Positions 56,440 through 64,000 of a stretch of DNA of 64,000 nt are shown piece by piece. How positions within the stretch are numbered: position 1 is the first letter of the stretch; each line of letters starts with the position of its first letter. The notes below the pieces were generated by a model that was not told the origin of the DNA, ran no database searches, and was given only the letters and a program-made list of their open reading frames with translations. A program made the position numbers and the translations under genes. Source of the DNA: Methyloversatilis thermotolerans (GTDB lineage: Bacteria > Pseudomonadota > Gammaproteobacteria > Burkholderiales > Rhodocyclaceae); the NCBI RefSeq assembly GCF_000372885.1, contig NZ_KB889967.1:993117-1057116 (forward strand). The letters run 5' to 3'.

Positions 56440-58011
56440 TCAGTCAGGTGCCGACGTGCGGATCAGATAGTCGAAGGCGGAGATCGCGGCCTTCGCGCCC
56501 TCGCCCATCGCGATGATGATCTGCTTGTACGGCACGGTGGTCACGTCGCCGGCGGCGAACACGCCGTGGGTCGCGGTCTCGCCGCGCGCATCGACCGGAA
56601 TCTCGCCATAGCGGGTGAGTTCCAGCGTGCCCTTGAGCCACTCGGTATTCGGCACCAGACCGATCTGCACGAAAATGCCCTCGAGTTCCACGGTATGCGA
56701 CTCACCGCTCGCGCGATCGGTGTATTTCAGCGCATTCACCTTGCCGTCGGCACCACCGGTCACTTCGGTCGTCTGCGCCTCGAGGATCACCTTCACATTG
56801 GGCAGACTCAGCAGCTTGCGCTGAAGCACGGCATCAGCGCGCATCTGCTTGTCGAATTCGAGCAGCGTGACATGACCGACGATGCCGGCGAGATCGATGG
56901 CGGCCTCGACCCCCGAATTGCCGCCGCCGATCACCGCGACGCGCTTGCCCTTGAACAGCGGACCGTCGCAATGCGGGCAGTAGGCCACGCCCTTGTTGCG
57001 GTACTCGCGTTCGCCAGGCACATTCATTTCGCGCCAGCGCGCGCCGGTGGCGACGATGACCGCGCGCGACTTCAACTGCGCGCCATTCGCGAGCTGCAGC
57101 GTGACCAGACCGCCTGGTTGTTCTGCCGGCACCAGCTTCTCGACCCGCTGCAGCGGCATGACGTCCACGTCATAGGTCTTCACGTGTTCTTCCAGCGCCG
57201 CGGTGAGCTTGGGGCCTTCGGTTTCCTTGACCGAAATGAAGTTCTCGATGCCCAGCGTATCCATGAGCTGGCCACCGAAGCGTTCCGCGACGATGCCGGT
57301 GCGTATGCCCTTGCGCGCGGCGTAGATCGCGGCCGCCGAACCGGCCGGACCACCGCCCACCACCAGCACGTCGAACGGTGCGCGCGCGCTGATCTTCTCG
57401 GCGTCGCGCTTCGCGGCGCCGGTATCGACCTTGGCCAGGATTTCCTCGATGGTCATGCGCCCGGAGCCGAACAGTTCTCCGTTCAGGAACACCATGGGCA
57501 CGGCCATGACCTGACGCTCCTCGACTTCCTTCTGGAACAAGGCGCCGTCTATGGTGACCACCTTCACCCGCGGGTTGAGCACCGCCATCAGGTTCAGCGC
57601 CTGCACCACGTCGGGGCAGTTGTGGCAGGACAGCGACATGAACACTTCGAAGCTGAAATCGCCATCCAGCCCCTTGATCTGTTCGATCACCTCGTCGGAC
57701 ACGCGCGGCGGATGTCCACCCGCCTGCAGCAGCGCGAGCACCAGCGACGTGAATTCGTGGCCGAGCGGAATCGCCGCGAAGCGCAGCGACATGTCTCCGC
57801 CCTTGCGATTGATCGCGAACGACGGGGTACGCACGCCCTCGCCCGCCTGCTCGGTCACGGTGATCTTGTCCGACAGCGATGCGATATCGGACAGCAGCCC
57901 GCGCAGTTCGCCCGAGCTTGCGCCGTCGTCGAGCGCGGCGCTCAGTTCTATCGGGTACTGCAGCTTCTCGAGGTAGGCCTTCAACTGGGCCTTGAGGGTA
58001 TCGTCCAGCAT
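56440..58011 (-). CDS. ahpF: Alkyl hydroperoxide reductase subunit F
   Basis: 523 residues from the ATG at 58011 (complement). The N-terminal double-thioredoxin-like domain has redox pair C129-x-x-C132 ([10 protein letters not shown]). FAD motif [20 protein letters not shown], active-site disulfide C345-PH-C348, NAD(P)H motif [15 protein letters not shown]. AhpF passes electrons from NADH to AhpC. Same strand as ahpC, 141 bp downstream, with a terminator between. Confidence 0.96.
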   Translation of the reverse strand: MLDDTLKAQLKAYLEKLQYPIELSAALDDGASSGELRGLLSDIASLSDKITVTEQAGEGVRTPSFAINRKGGDMSLRFAAIPLGHEFTSLVLALLQAGGHPPRVSDEVIEQIKGLDGDFSFEVFMSLSCHNCPDVVQALNLMAVLNPRVKVVTIDGALFQKEVEERQVMAVPMVFLNGELFGSGRMTIEEILAKVDTGAAKRDAEKISARAPFDVLVVGGGPAGSAAAIYAARKGIRTGIVAERFGGQLMDTLGIENFISVKETEGPKLTAALEEHVKTYDVDVMPLQRVEKLVPAEQPGGLVTLQLANGAQLKSRAVIVATGARWREMNVPGEREYRNKGVAYCPHCDGPLFKGKRVAVIGGGNSGVEAAIDLAGIVGHVTLLEFDKQMRADAVLQRKLLSLPNVKVILEAQTTEVTGGADGKVNALKYTDRASGESHTVELEGIFVQIGLVPNTEWLKGTLELTRYGEIPVDARGETATHGVFAAGDVTTVPYKQIIIAMGEGAKAAISAFDYLIRTSAPD

Positions 58012-58044
58012 GGTGTGCTCAGCTTTCCAGACAGGTGAAGCGGG

Positions 58045-58067
58045 AAACAAAACGCCCGGGACGGGCG
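58045..58067 (-). terminator. Terminator/attenuator between ahpC and ahpF
   Basis: On the minus strand CGCCCG-TCC-CGGGCG is followed by TTTTGTTT. A short strong stem with a T-rich tail in the ahpC-ahpF gap should end most ahpC transcripts and let some read through to ahpF, giving the excess of AhpC over AhpF usual in cells. Confidence 0.65.
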
Positions 58068-58152
58068 CGGTACGCGACCTGACCCGGGCGTCCCGGCGGA
58101 CGCGCCGGCCGGAGGGTGATCCGGCCGGTGCCCCGCAGAGCCGAGAAGGCTC

Positions 58153-58716
58153 TTAGATCTTGCCGACCAGATCCAGCGACGGGGTCAGCGTGGCGGCACC
58201 TTCCTTCCACTTGGCCGGGCAGACCTGGCCCGGGTTGTTCGCGACGAACTGGGCAGCCTTCAGCTTGCGCAGCGTTTCATTCATGTCGCGGGCGATCGCG
58301 TTGTCGTGGATCTCGGCGGTCTTGACCACGCCTTCCGGGTTGATGATGAAGGTGCCGCGCAGCGCCAGGCCTTCTTCATCGATATGCACGTCAAACGCAC
58401 GGGTCAGTTGGTGGGTCGGGTCGCCAACCAGCGGGAACTGGGCCTTGCCGACAGCCGGCGAGGTTTCGTGCCACACCTTGTGGGAGAAATGGGTGTCGGT
58501 GGTGACGATATAGACTTCGGCGCCCGCCTTCTGGAACTCGGCGTAGTTGTTCGCTGCATCTTCGACTTCGGTCGGGCAGTTGAAGGTGAAGGCGGCCGGC
58601 ATGAACACGATCACCGACCACTTGCCCTTCAGGCTTTCTTCGGTCACGGTGATGAACTTGCCGTTGTGGAATGCATTGGCCTTGAACGGCTGGACGGCGG
58701 TGTTGATGATCGACAT
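58153..58716 (-). CDS. ahpC: Alkyl hydroperoxide reductase subunit C (peroxiredoxin)
   Basis: 187 residues, exactly the AhpC length. 2-Cys peroxiredoxin: peroxidatic C47 in FTFNCPTEV and resolving cysteine in GQVCPAKWKEG near the C terminus. It reduces H2O2, organic peroxides and peroxynitrite in the cytoplasm. The promoter region carries a LysR/OxyR-like dyad at 58787-58803, and a terminator separates it from ahpF. Confidence 0.97.
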   Translation of the reverse strand: MSIINTAVQPFKANAFHNGKFITVTEESLKGKWSVIVFMPAAFTFNCPTEVEDAANNYAEFQKAGAEVYIVTTDTHFSHKVWHETSPAVGKAQFPLVGDPTHQLTRAFDVHIDEEGLALRGTFIINPEGVVKTAEIHDNAIARDMNETLRKLKAAQFVANNPGQVCPAKWKEGAATLTPSLDLVGKI

Positions 58717-58786
58717 CTCAGAGTCCTCTGTTGTTGAGTTGCGGGGGGGTGAAGAAGCTTCATGATAATCCGAAAGAAGCCGTTTG

Positions 58787-58803
58787 TTTAGACTTGATCT
58801 AAA
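58787..58803 (-). promoter_or_regulatory. OxyR-like dyad upstream of ahpC
   Basis: TTTAGA-CTTGA-TCTAAA is a perfect 6-bp dyad 70-87 bp before the ahpC start. It resembles one OxyR half-operator (ATAG-N7-CTAT spacing; TAG...A.CTA retained). A TATCAT -10-like hexamer occurs downstream of it on the minus strand. Control by OxyR or a related LysR protein is likely for ahpC but is inferred. Confidence 0.5.
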
Positions 58804-58808
58804 AAATT

Positions 58809-59825
58809 TCATGCGTAGGCCGGAAACAGCCGGCCGAAGCGACGCATCAACGCCACCAGCGACAGCATGACCGGGACCTCGACCAGCACGCCGACCACGG
58901 TGGCGAGCGCGGCGCCCGAATGCAGGCCGAACAGGGAGATCGCGACGGCGACCGCAAGTTCGAAAAAATTGGAAGTGCCGATCAGGCAGGCGGGCGCGGC
59001 GACCGGATACGGAAGCCGCATGCGCCTGGCCAGCACGAAGGTGATCGCGAAGATGCCGTAGGTCTGGATGATCAGCGGAATCGCGATCAGCGCGATCACC
59101 ACCGGTTGTGCGACCAGTGTTTCCGCCTGCAGCGCGAACAGCATGAGTACCGTGGCCAGCAGGCCGACGACGGAGGCGGGCTTCAGTCGTGCGACGAAAG
59201 TCGCGACAGCGCCAGGCGAACTCAGTGCGCGGCGCGTCAGCACCCCGGCAAGCAGCGGCAGCACGACGTAGAGCACGGTGGACAGCAGCAGCGTCTGCCA
59301 GGGGACGACGATGTCGGTGACGCCCAGCAGGAAAGCCGCGATCGGTGCGAAGGCGACAATCATGACCAGATCGTTCACCGAAACCTGCACCAGGGTGTAG
59401 TTCGGATCGCCACGCGTGAGCTGGCTCCAGACGAATACCATGGCGGTACATGGCGCGACGCCGAGCAGGATCATGCCGGCGATGTATTCATCGGCGGAGG
59501 CCGGATCGACCCAGGGCGCGAACAGGTGGTGGAAAAACAGTACGCCCAGCGCGGCCATCGTGAAGGGCTTGATGAGCCAGTTCACCACCAGGGTGAGCGC
59601 GAGGCCCTGCGGCCGTCGCCCGACGTCGCGCACCGAGGCGAAGTCGATCTGGATCATCATCGGATAGATCATGACCCAGATGAGCACCGCCACCACCAGA
59701 TTGACATGCGCCACTTCGAGCGCGGCGACGACGGCGAAGGCGCCGGGTGCGGTCAAGCCGAGCCCGATGCCGACGACAATGGCCAGACCCACCCAGACGG
59801 TGAGCCAGCGTTCGAACATGCCCAT
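58809..59825 (-). CDS. acr3: ACR3-family arsenite efflux permease
   Basis: 338 residues, about ten transmembrane helices, BASS/ACR3 fold. The conserved TM4 cysteine is C126 in [17 protein letters not shown], and the TM9 acidic motif appears in [18 protein letters not shown]. It extrudes As(III) using the proton gradient. Last gene of the arsR-arsI-arsC-acr3 operon, 9 bp after arsC. Confidence 0.93.
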   Translation of the reverse strand: MGMFERWLTVWVGLAIVVGIGLGLTAPGAFAVVAALEVAHVNLVVAVLIWVMIYPMMIQIDFASVRDVGRRPQGLALTLVVNWLIKPFTMAALGVLFFHHLFAPWVDPASADEYIAGMILLGVAPCTAMVFVWSQLTRGDPNYTLVQVSVNDLVMIVAFAPIAAFLLGVTDIVVPWQTLLLSTVLYVVLPLLAGVLTRRALSSPGAVATFVARLKPASVVGLLATVLMLFALQAETLVAQPVVIALIAIPLIIQTYGIFAITFVLARRMRLPYPVAAPACLIGTSNFFELAVAVAISLFGLHSGAALATVVGVLVEVPVMLSLVALMRRFGRLFPAYA

Positions 59826-59834
59826 GCGAAGCTC

Positions 59835-60326
59835 TCAGTCTGCCGCCAGATCGCGGGCGGTCTGTTGCAGGGCCAGCGCATGCAGGCGTTCGTCGGGCAT
59901 GGCCACCAGTATTTCGATGCGTCGCCGCATCAGCGCAAGCGTGTCGCGGAAGGCGGCGAGTTTTGCGGCTTCGCTGCCCTGCGTCGTCGACGGATCGGCA
60001 TAGCCCCAGTGCGCGGTGGCCGGGTGACCCGGCCATATCGGGCATACCTCACCGGCGGCGGCGTCGCACACCGTGATGATGAGATCCATCCGTGGTGCGC
60101 CCGCAGATGCGAATTCGTCCCAGGACTTGCTGCGCACGCTTTCAGTGGCGATGCCCTGTTCGTTCAGCGCCTGCAGCGCCAGGGGATTGACGCGACCCGA
60201 TGGCGTACTGCCGGCGGAAAAGGCACGGAAGCGCTCGCCGCCCAGATGGTTCAGCAGACATTCGGCCAACACGCTGCGAGCGGAATTGTGAGTGCACAGA
60301 AACAGCACGTGGATGGGCGCGCTCAT
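59835..60326 (-). CDS. arsC: Arsenate reductase, LMW-PTP/thioredoxin-coupled type
   Basis: 163 residues. P-loop C11-THNSA-R17 for arsenate, and the redox cysteine pair C87 (ITVCD) and C95 (EVCPIWPG). Reduces As(V) to As(III), which Acr3 then exports. Only one base separates it from the ArsI-like gene's stop. Confidence 0.94.
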   Translation of the reverse strand: MSAPIHVLFLCTHNSARSVLAECLLNHLGGERFRAFSAGSTPSGRVNPLALQALNEQGIATESVRSKSWDEFASAGAPRMDLIITVCDAAAGEVCPIWPGHPATAHWGYADPSTTQGSEAAKLAAFRDTLALMRRRIEILVAMPDERLHALALQQTARDLAAD

Positions 60327-60327
60327 G

Positions 60328-60822
60328 TCAGCAGCAACCCGAACCCGTCGTACCTGTCGTCTTCACGCCTATCGCGAGCGGCTTGCCACGCGTGACCGGC
60401 GCCTTGGGCGTGCAGCAGGCGCTGCCCTCGCCCGCCGTCTGCGCGCTTTCGTTGAATACCGGAATGTTGGCCAGCGTGTGGAAGTGTTCCCAGGCGATGC
60501 CTTGCGGATCGGTCACCCAGTGCTTTTCGCTGCGCGCATAGCAACAGGTGGTTTCGCCCTCGTCCAGCAGCGCCATGTCGGCCGATTCGGCGCGCGCCTT
60601 CATGGCCGCGAGCTCTTCGGGGTCGTCGGTCTGGATGCCCAGGTGATCAATGCCGGCCTGACTGCCACGGGTGGAAATGGCGAAATTGACCGGCGGGTCA
60701 TCCAGCATCCATTTCGCGTAATCCGCTTCCTGCCGCGCCGGCCGGGCGTCGAACAGGCGGTTGTAGAAGGCGATGCTGCGGGCCAGATCGTCGACATGCA
60801 GATGGACATGAAAGCGTTTCAT
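60328..60822 (-). CDS. arsI: ArsI/CadI-family VOC protein (C-As lyase-like)
   Basis: 164 residues from the ATG at 60822 (complement). VOC dioxygenase with candidate Fe(II) ligands H7 (or H5), H60 (GIDHLGIQ) and E112 (WEHFHT), and the vicinal pair C93-C94 that ArsI uses to bind methylarsenite. The C-terminal tail has two more CC pairs (136-137 and 163-164). ArsI demethylates trivalent organoarsenicals; close relatives (CadI) are linked to cadmium. The operon context favours arsenic. Confidence 0.85.
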   Translation of the reverse strand: MKRFHVHLHVDDLARSIAFYNRLFDARPARQEADYAKWMLDDPPVNFAISTRGSQAGIDHLGIQTDDPEELAAMKARAESADMALLDEGETTCCYARSEKHWVTDPQGIAWEHFHTLANIPVFNESAQTAGEGSACCTPKAPVTRGKPLAIGVKTTGTTGSGCC

Positions 60823-60835
60823 CGTGGTTCTCCGT

Positions 60836-61159
60836 TCAACATTGCGTGCAGGAAGGCGGCGCTGCGGTGCACGGGGCACCGGCGCAACAGTTCTCGGTGA
60901 GATAGGCGAGCAGATCGCCCATGCAGGCGTAATCAGCTCGATAGATCAGGTTGCGGCCGCTGCGCGATTGCTGCAGCAGACCGGCCTGGGTCAGCTCCTT
61001 CAGATGGAAGGACAGCGTGGTCGGCGCGACACCCAGTTGTTCGCCGAGTGTGCCTGGCGTCATGCCCTCCGGACCCGCGACAACCAGGGCGCGGAACACA
61101 CGCAGACGTACTTCCTGCGCCAGCGCCGCGAGGGCACGAATGACAAGTTTCTCTTCCAT
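60836..61159 (-). CDS. arsR: ArsR-family metalloregulator
   Basis: 107 residues from the ATG at 61159 (complement). Winged helix with LGEQLGVAPTTLSFHLKELT. It lacks the helix-3 CxC of E. coli ArsR; instead the C terminus carries C91, C92, C97, C104 and C107, like ArsR proteins that bind As(III) with C-terminal thiols. First gene of the ars operon, with a dyad just upstream. Confidence 0.92.
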   Translation of the reverse strand: MEEKLVIRALAALAQEVRLRVFRALVVAGPEGMTPGTLGEQLGVAPTTLSFHLKELTQAGLLQQSRSGRNLIYRADYACMGDLLAYLTENCCAGAPCTAAPPSCTQC

Positions 61160-61182
61160 TGTTCGATTATTGTCGAATATTG
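61160..61182 (-). promoter_or_regulatory. Candidate ArsR operator
   Basis: TTCGA (61162-61166) and TCGAA (61173-61177) form a dyad in an AT-rich stretch immediately before the arsR ATG. The minus strand reads ATATTCGACAATAATCGAA. The position right at the start suits autorepression. Confidence 0.55.
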
Positions 61183-61261
61183 GAATAAATGCCAGAACCT
61201 TTTTGTTTCGCACGGTGCGGCGCTGAAGAAGCGCACCGGGACGGCGGCGCCGTCTCGCCGC

Positions 61262-62518
61262 TTACAGCGTGCGGAAAGCCAGAATGGCGACGATGGTGGG
61301 CGGCACAGCGGTGACGAACAGACCGAGCGGATTGATCGACTCGTCGTCGAAATAGCCACGCAGGATGGAAAACCCGGCCGGATTCGGCGCGTTGGCAATC
61401 ACCGTCAGGCCACCGCCGGTGACGGCGCCGGCGACCAGCGAATGCCGGAACGCGTCGTCAGTGCCGTCGACCAGCGAACCGAGATAGGTCAGCGCCGCGT
61501 TGTCCGTGATCGCGGTGAGCGCGGTCGCGCCGAAATACAGCGCCGTGCTGTCCATGCCGGCCAGCGCTCCCTGCAACCACCATTGCTGCAGCGTGCCCAG
61601 CGTGACCAGGCCAGCCAGGAAAAAGCCGACCATGAGGCCCTCGCGCAGCATGAGCCTGTCGTGATGATGCTTGTAGCCCTCGGCCACACCGAGGAAGAGC
61701 AGGAACAGACCGACGAACACGACCGGGTGGTGGGCGAAATAGACGATGCCGGCCAGGAAGAACACATGCAGCAGGATGAGCGCGCCCGGTACCGTGCGGT
61801 CGCTGTCGCGCGCATTCACGTCCAGCGCCTTCAATTCGCGCGCGAACAGGAAAGTGGCGATGCCCGCGTTGGCGAACACCGCGAGTGCCGATTTCCAGCC
61901 GAAGTGGCCGAGCATGTACCACATGTCCCAGTTCCACTTGCCGGCCACCATGAGTACCGGCGGTGCGGCGAAATGGGTGAGCGTCCCGCCTATCGATACA
62001 TTGACGAACAGCGCGCCCAGCGTCACGTACTTCAGGCGGTGCGAAATGCTCCGGCGGTAGAAGTTGTCGCGCAGCATCAGCGCGGCCAGTGTCATCGCAG
62101 CCGGTTCGGTGACGAAGGAGCCGAGCAGCGGCAGCACGGACAGGCAGACGAAGTAGAAGGACAGGCTGTCGTTGAGCGGAATGTAGCGAGCCAGTGCGCG
62201 GGCGCCCGCCTTGCACAGCTCGAGTATGGGACGGCTGGCGGCCACCACCATGATGACGAACACGAAGGCCGGCTCGGTGAAATCGAGTCGCTCGAGGTAG
62301 CCGGCGGCGGCGTCGGCGCCGGATGCGATCGCCATCCAGGCCAGCAGTACGAAGGCCCAGAAGCCGAATACCACCTCGACTTCGCCGAGCAGATGCCATA
62401 TTCCAGCGTGGCCGGGTTGAAGATGGGCGAGGTGTTCGAAGTACTTGGTCAGGAAAGTGTGCGCGACGGCGACCACGAACAGACCGGTGCCGACCACCTC
62501 CAGCGCGCTTGGGTTCAT
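61262..62518 (-). CDS. Putative Na+/H+ antiporter (PF07399 type)
   Basis: 418 residues from the ATG at 62518 (complement), about eleven hydrophobic segments. Segments such as ALFVNVSIGGTLTHFAAPPV, TALTAITDNAALTYLGSLVD and NAPNPAGFSILR are characteristic of the putative Na+/H+ antiporter family related to the ion-transporter superfamily. Transport function is predicted only. 102 bp upstream of arsR on the same strand. Confidence 0.83.
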   Translation of the reverse strand: MNPSALEVVGTGLFVVAVAHTFLTKYFEHLAHLQPGHAGIWHLLGEVEVVFGFWAFVLLAWMAIASGADAAAGYLERLDFTEPAFVFVIMVVAASRPILELCKAGARALARYIPLNDSLSFYFVCLSVLPLLGSFVTEPAAMTLAALMLRDNFYRRSISHRLKYVTLGALFVNVSIGGTLTHFAAPPVLMVAGKWNWDMWYMLGHFGWKSALAVFANAGIATFLFARELKALDVNARDSDRTVPGALILLHVFFLAGIVYFAHHPVVFVGLFLLFLGVAEGYKHHHDRLMLREGLMVGFFLAGLVTLGTLQQWWLQGALAGMDSTALYFGATALTAITDNAALTYLGSLVDGTDDAFRHSLVAGAVTGGGLTVIANAPNPAGFSILRGYFDDESINPLGLFVTAVPPTIVAILAFRTL

Positions 62519-62646
62519 TTCGGATCCTTGTTCCGGCAGATGTTGATCGGACAGGGCTGCCGGGGATTTGCGTCTCGCTCGAGACGGGACAGGGTGCCGC
62601 GCTCGAGGCGCGATGCGGACGGATTCCGGCAGTGCCGGGGCGCAGT

Positions 62647-63261
62647 CTAACCGCGCCGGAAAGCAGTGTCGGATCGGTCGGCGGGCAGCTCGCCGAAATC
62701 CAGGCTGTGCTGGGCAACCGGCGCGAAGCTGCGGCGATGGATGGGCGACGGCCCGTGCTCGCGCAATGCCGCCAGATGCGCCGCCGTGGGGTAGCCCTTG
62801 TGCCGGGCGATGCCGTACTGCGGATACAGCACCGCCAGGCGCAGCATTTCGTGGTCGCGGTCGGTCTTGGCCAGTATCGACGCGGCGGAGATTGCGGCAT
62901 CCAGCGCGTCGCCGCCGACCAGGGCACGCGCCGGCACGGTGAGACCGGGCGGCACGCGGTTGCCATCCACCCTCACCTCGTCGGGCGCGATGGTCAGCCC
63001 CTCGATGGCGCGCCGCATGGCCAGCATGCTCGCGTGCAGGATGTTCAGCCGATCGATTTCTTCCACTGTCGCGATACCGACCGCCCACGCGAGCGCCCGC
63101 TCACGGATCAATGGCGCCAGCAGTTCGCGCTTCTTTTCCGACAGTTTCTTGGAGTCGTCCAATCCTTCGATCGGGCGCAGCGGATCGAGGATGACGGCGG
63201 CGGCATAGACCGGACCGCACAGAGGCCCCCTGCCCGCTTCATCGACGCCGGCGATCTTCAC
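62647..63261 (-). CDS. rnhB: Ribonuclease HII
   Basis: 204 residues. Catalytic D7-E8 in [14 protein letters not shown], with further acidic residues in VDGNRVPP and [25 protein letters not shown] is conserved. Removes RNA from DNA hybrids and misincorporated ribonucleotides. The start overlaps the stop of lpxB by 4 bases, the usual lpxB-rnhB pair. Confidence 0.96.
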   Translation of the reverse strand: MKIAGVDEAGRGPLCGPVYAAAVILDPLRPIEGLDDSKKLSEKKRELLAPLIRERALAWAVGIATVEEIDRLNILHASMLAMRRAIEGLTIAPDEVRVDGNRVPPGLTVPARALVGGDALDAAISAASILAKTDRDHEMLRLAVLYPQYGIARHKGYPTAAHLAALREHGPSPIHRRSFAPVAQHSLDFGELPADRSDTAFRRG

Positions 63262-64000
63262 GGCGGTGGCAGGTGCGGCAGGATGGCTTCGGCTGCGCGT
63301 GCCGCCGTGTCCTGGCGCAGCGTGTGATGAATCTGTTCGAATTCGTCGAGCTGGGCGCGTCGCGCCACCGCGTCGCCGAGCAAGGCGTCGAGCGCGTCAG
63401 CCAGCCTGTCCGGCGTCGCATCGTGCTGCAGCAGCTCGGGCACGACGTCCTTGCCGGCCAGGATGTTGGGCAGACCGATCCAGGGCTGATACGCCATGCG
63501 CTTCATGAGCAGATAGCTCAGCTTGTGGATGCGGTAGGCCACGACATGCGGAGCGCGGCACAGGGCGGCTTCCAGCGTTGCGGTGCCGCTGGCTACCAGC
63601 GCCACATCGCAGGCCATCAACGCATCGCGCGCGTGGCCGAACAGGATGGACAGCGGCAGGTCCGTCGCGTCGCAGTCCCACAAGGCCTGCTCGAACCGGT
63701 TACGGGTTTCGCGCGTGGTGAGCGGCACCAGGAAGCGCAGATCGGGATGGCGTTCGTGCAGCAATTTGGCGGCACCTATCCACGCGTGCGCGTTGTACTG
63801 CAGTTCGGACTGACGGCTCCCCGGCAGCAAGGCCACGATGCGGGCATCCGCGCGGATCGCCAGCCGTTCGCGTGCGGCAAAGCGCTGCGGCGCCGGCGAT
63901 ATCTCGTCGGCGAAGGGATGGCCGACATAGCTCACCGGAACGCCGGCTTTTTCATAGAGCGGCGGTTCGAACGGAAACAGGCACAGCATGCGTGACACGC
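63258..64000 (-). CDS. lpxB: Lipid-A-disaccharide synthase (5' end beyond window)
   Basis: C-terminal ~247 residues only; the gene enters from beyond 64000. GT19 landmarks: [50 protein letters not shown] and [18 protein letters not shown]. LpxB condenses UDP-2,3-diacylglucosamine with lipid X at the inner membrane. The apparent Met at 63998 is internal, not the true start. Confidence 0.95.
   Translation of the reverse strand, partial: VSRMLCLFPFEPPLYEKAGVPVSYVGHPFADEISPAPQRFAARERLAIRADARIVALLPGSRQSELQYNAHAWIGAAKLLHERHPDLRFLVPLTTRETRNRFEQALWDCDATDLPLSILFGHARDALMACDVALVASGTATLEAALCRAPHVVAYRIHKLSYLLMKRMAYQPWIGLPNILAGKDVVPELLQHDATPDRLADALDALLGDAVARRAQLDEFEQIHHTLRQDTAARAAEAILPHLPPP

Overview
The window is GC-rich chromosomal DNA with dense, short-spaced, often ATGA-overlapping operons. 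Families such as DUF2863 and DUF3422, the PilY1/PilVWX pilin sets, ETF:ubiquinone oxidoreductase and type 4 uracil-DNA glycosylase point to a betaproteobacterium, plausibly Rhodocyclales (Methyloversatilis/Azoarcus-like). That placement is inferred from gene content alone. No rRNA gene, complete tRNA or CRISPR array was seen.

Layout. 1-10.2 kb is housekeeping: a receiver-TPR protein, tsaB-rimI-udg, lplT facing a LysR regulator, alr-radA and a DUF3422 protein. 10.4-23.9 kb is a type IV pilus region holding two complete head-to-tail minor-pilin operons: fimT-pilV-pilW-pilX-pilY1-pilE, then fimT-pilV-pilW-pilX-pilY1-pilY2. 24.1-29.2 kb carries DUF202, a 2OG-Fe(II) dioxygenase, hydroxypyruvate isomerase, DUF2863 and prfC. 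29.5-35.4 kb is a Mrp/Pha cation antiporter operon (fused AB, then C-D-E-F-G). A tyrosine recombinase follows, then a bufferin (MNIO RiPP) operon bufA-bufB-bufC at 36.9-38.9 kb.

40.0-43.2 kb is clearly foreign and AT-richer. It holds two unknown genes arranged like integron cassettes, with attC-type sequence between them. An IS1182-family element sits in the core of that attC, and its transposase is broken by three C-run indels. The foreign block ends at the start codon of a methyltransferase. A 44-bp relic of the same transposase 3' end lies at 46.9 kb.

43.9-56.4 kb mixes a beta-barrel protein, VOC, TfoX-N and cupin proteins, ETF-QO, an SPFH/NfeD pair, an acetoin-utilization/HDAC-like deacetylase, two twin 65-residue EF-hand proteins, a NarL-type two-component pair, a SpoU-type RNA methyltransferase and a CopD-like membrane protein. 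56.4-61.2 kb is stress defence: ahpC-ahpF with an OxyR-like box and an intergenic terminator, and an arsR-arsI-arsC-acr3 operon. The window ends with a putative Na+/H+ antiporter, rnhB and lpxB, the last cut by the window edge.

Two intergenic regions (29.2-29.5 and 47.3-48.0 kb) carry the same palindromic repeat family with an exact 121-bp period, in opposite orientations. The most notable items are the duplicated pilus operon with set-specific low-complexity inserts, the cassette/attC/IS composite, the bufferin operon and the 121-bp repeats.
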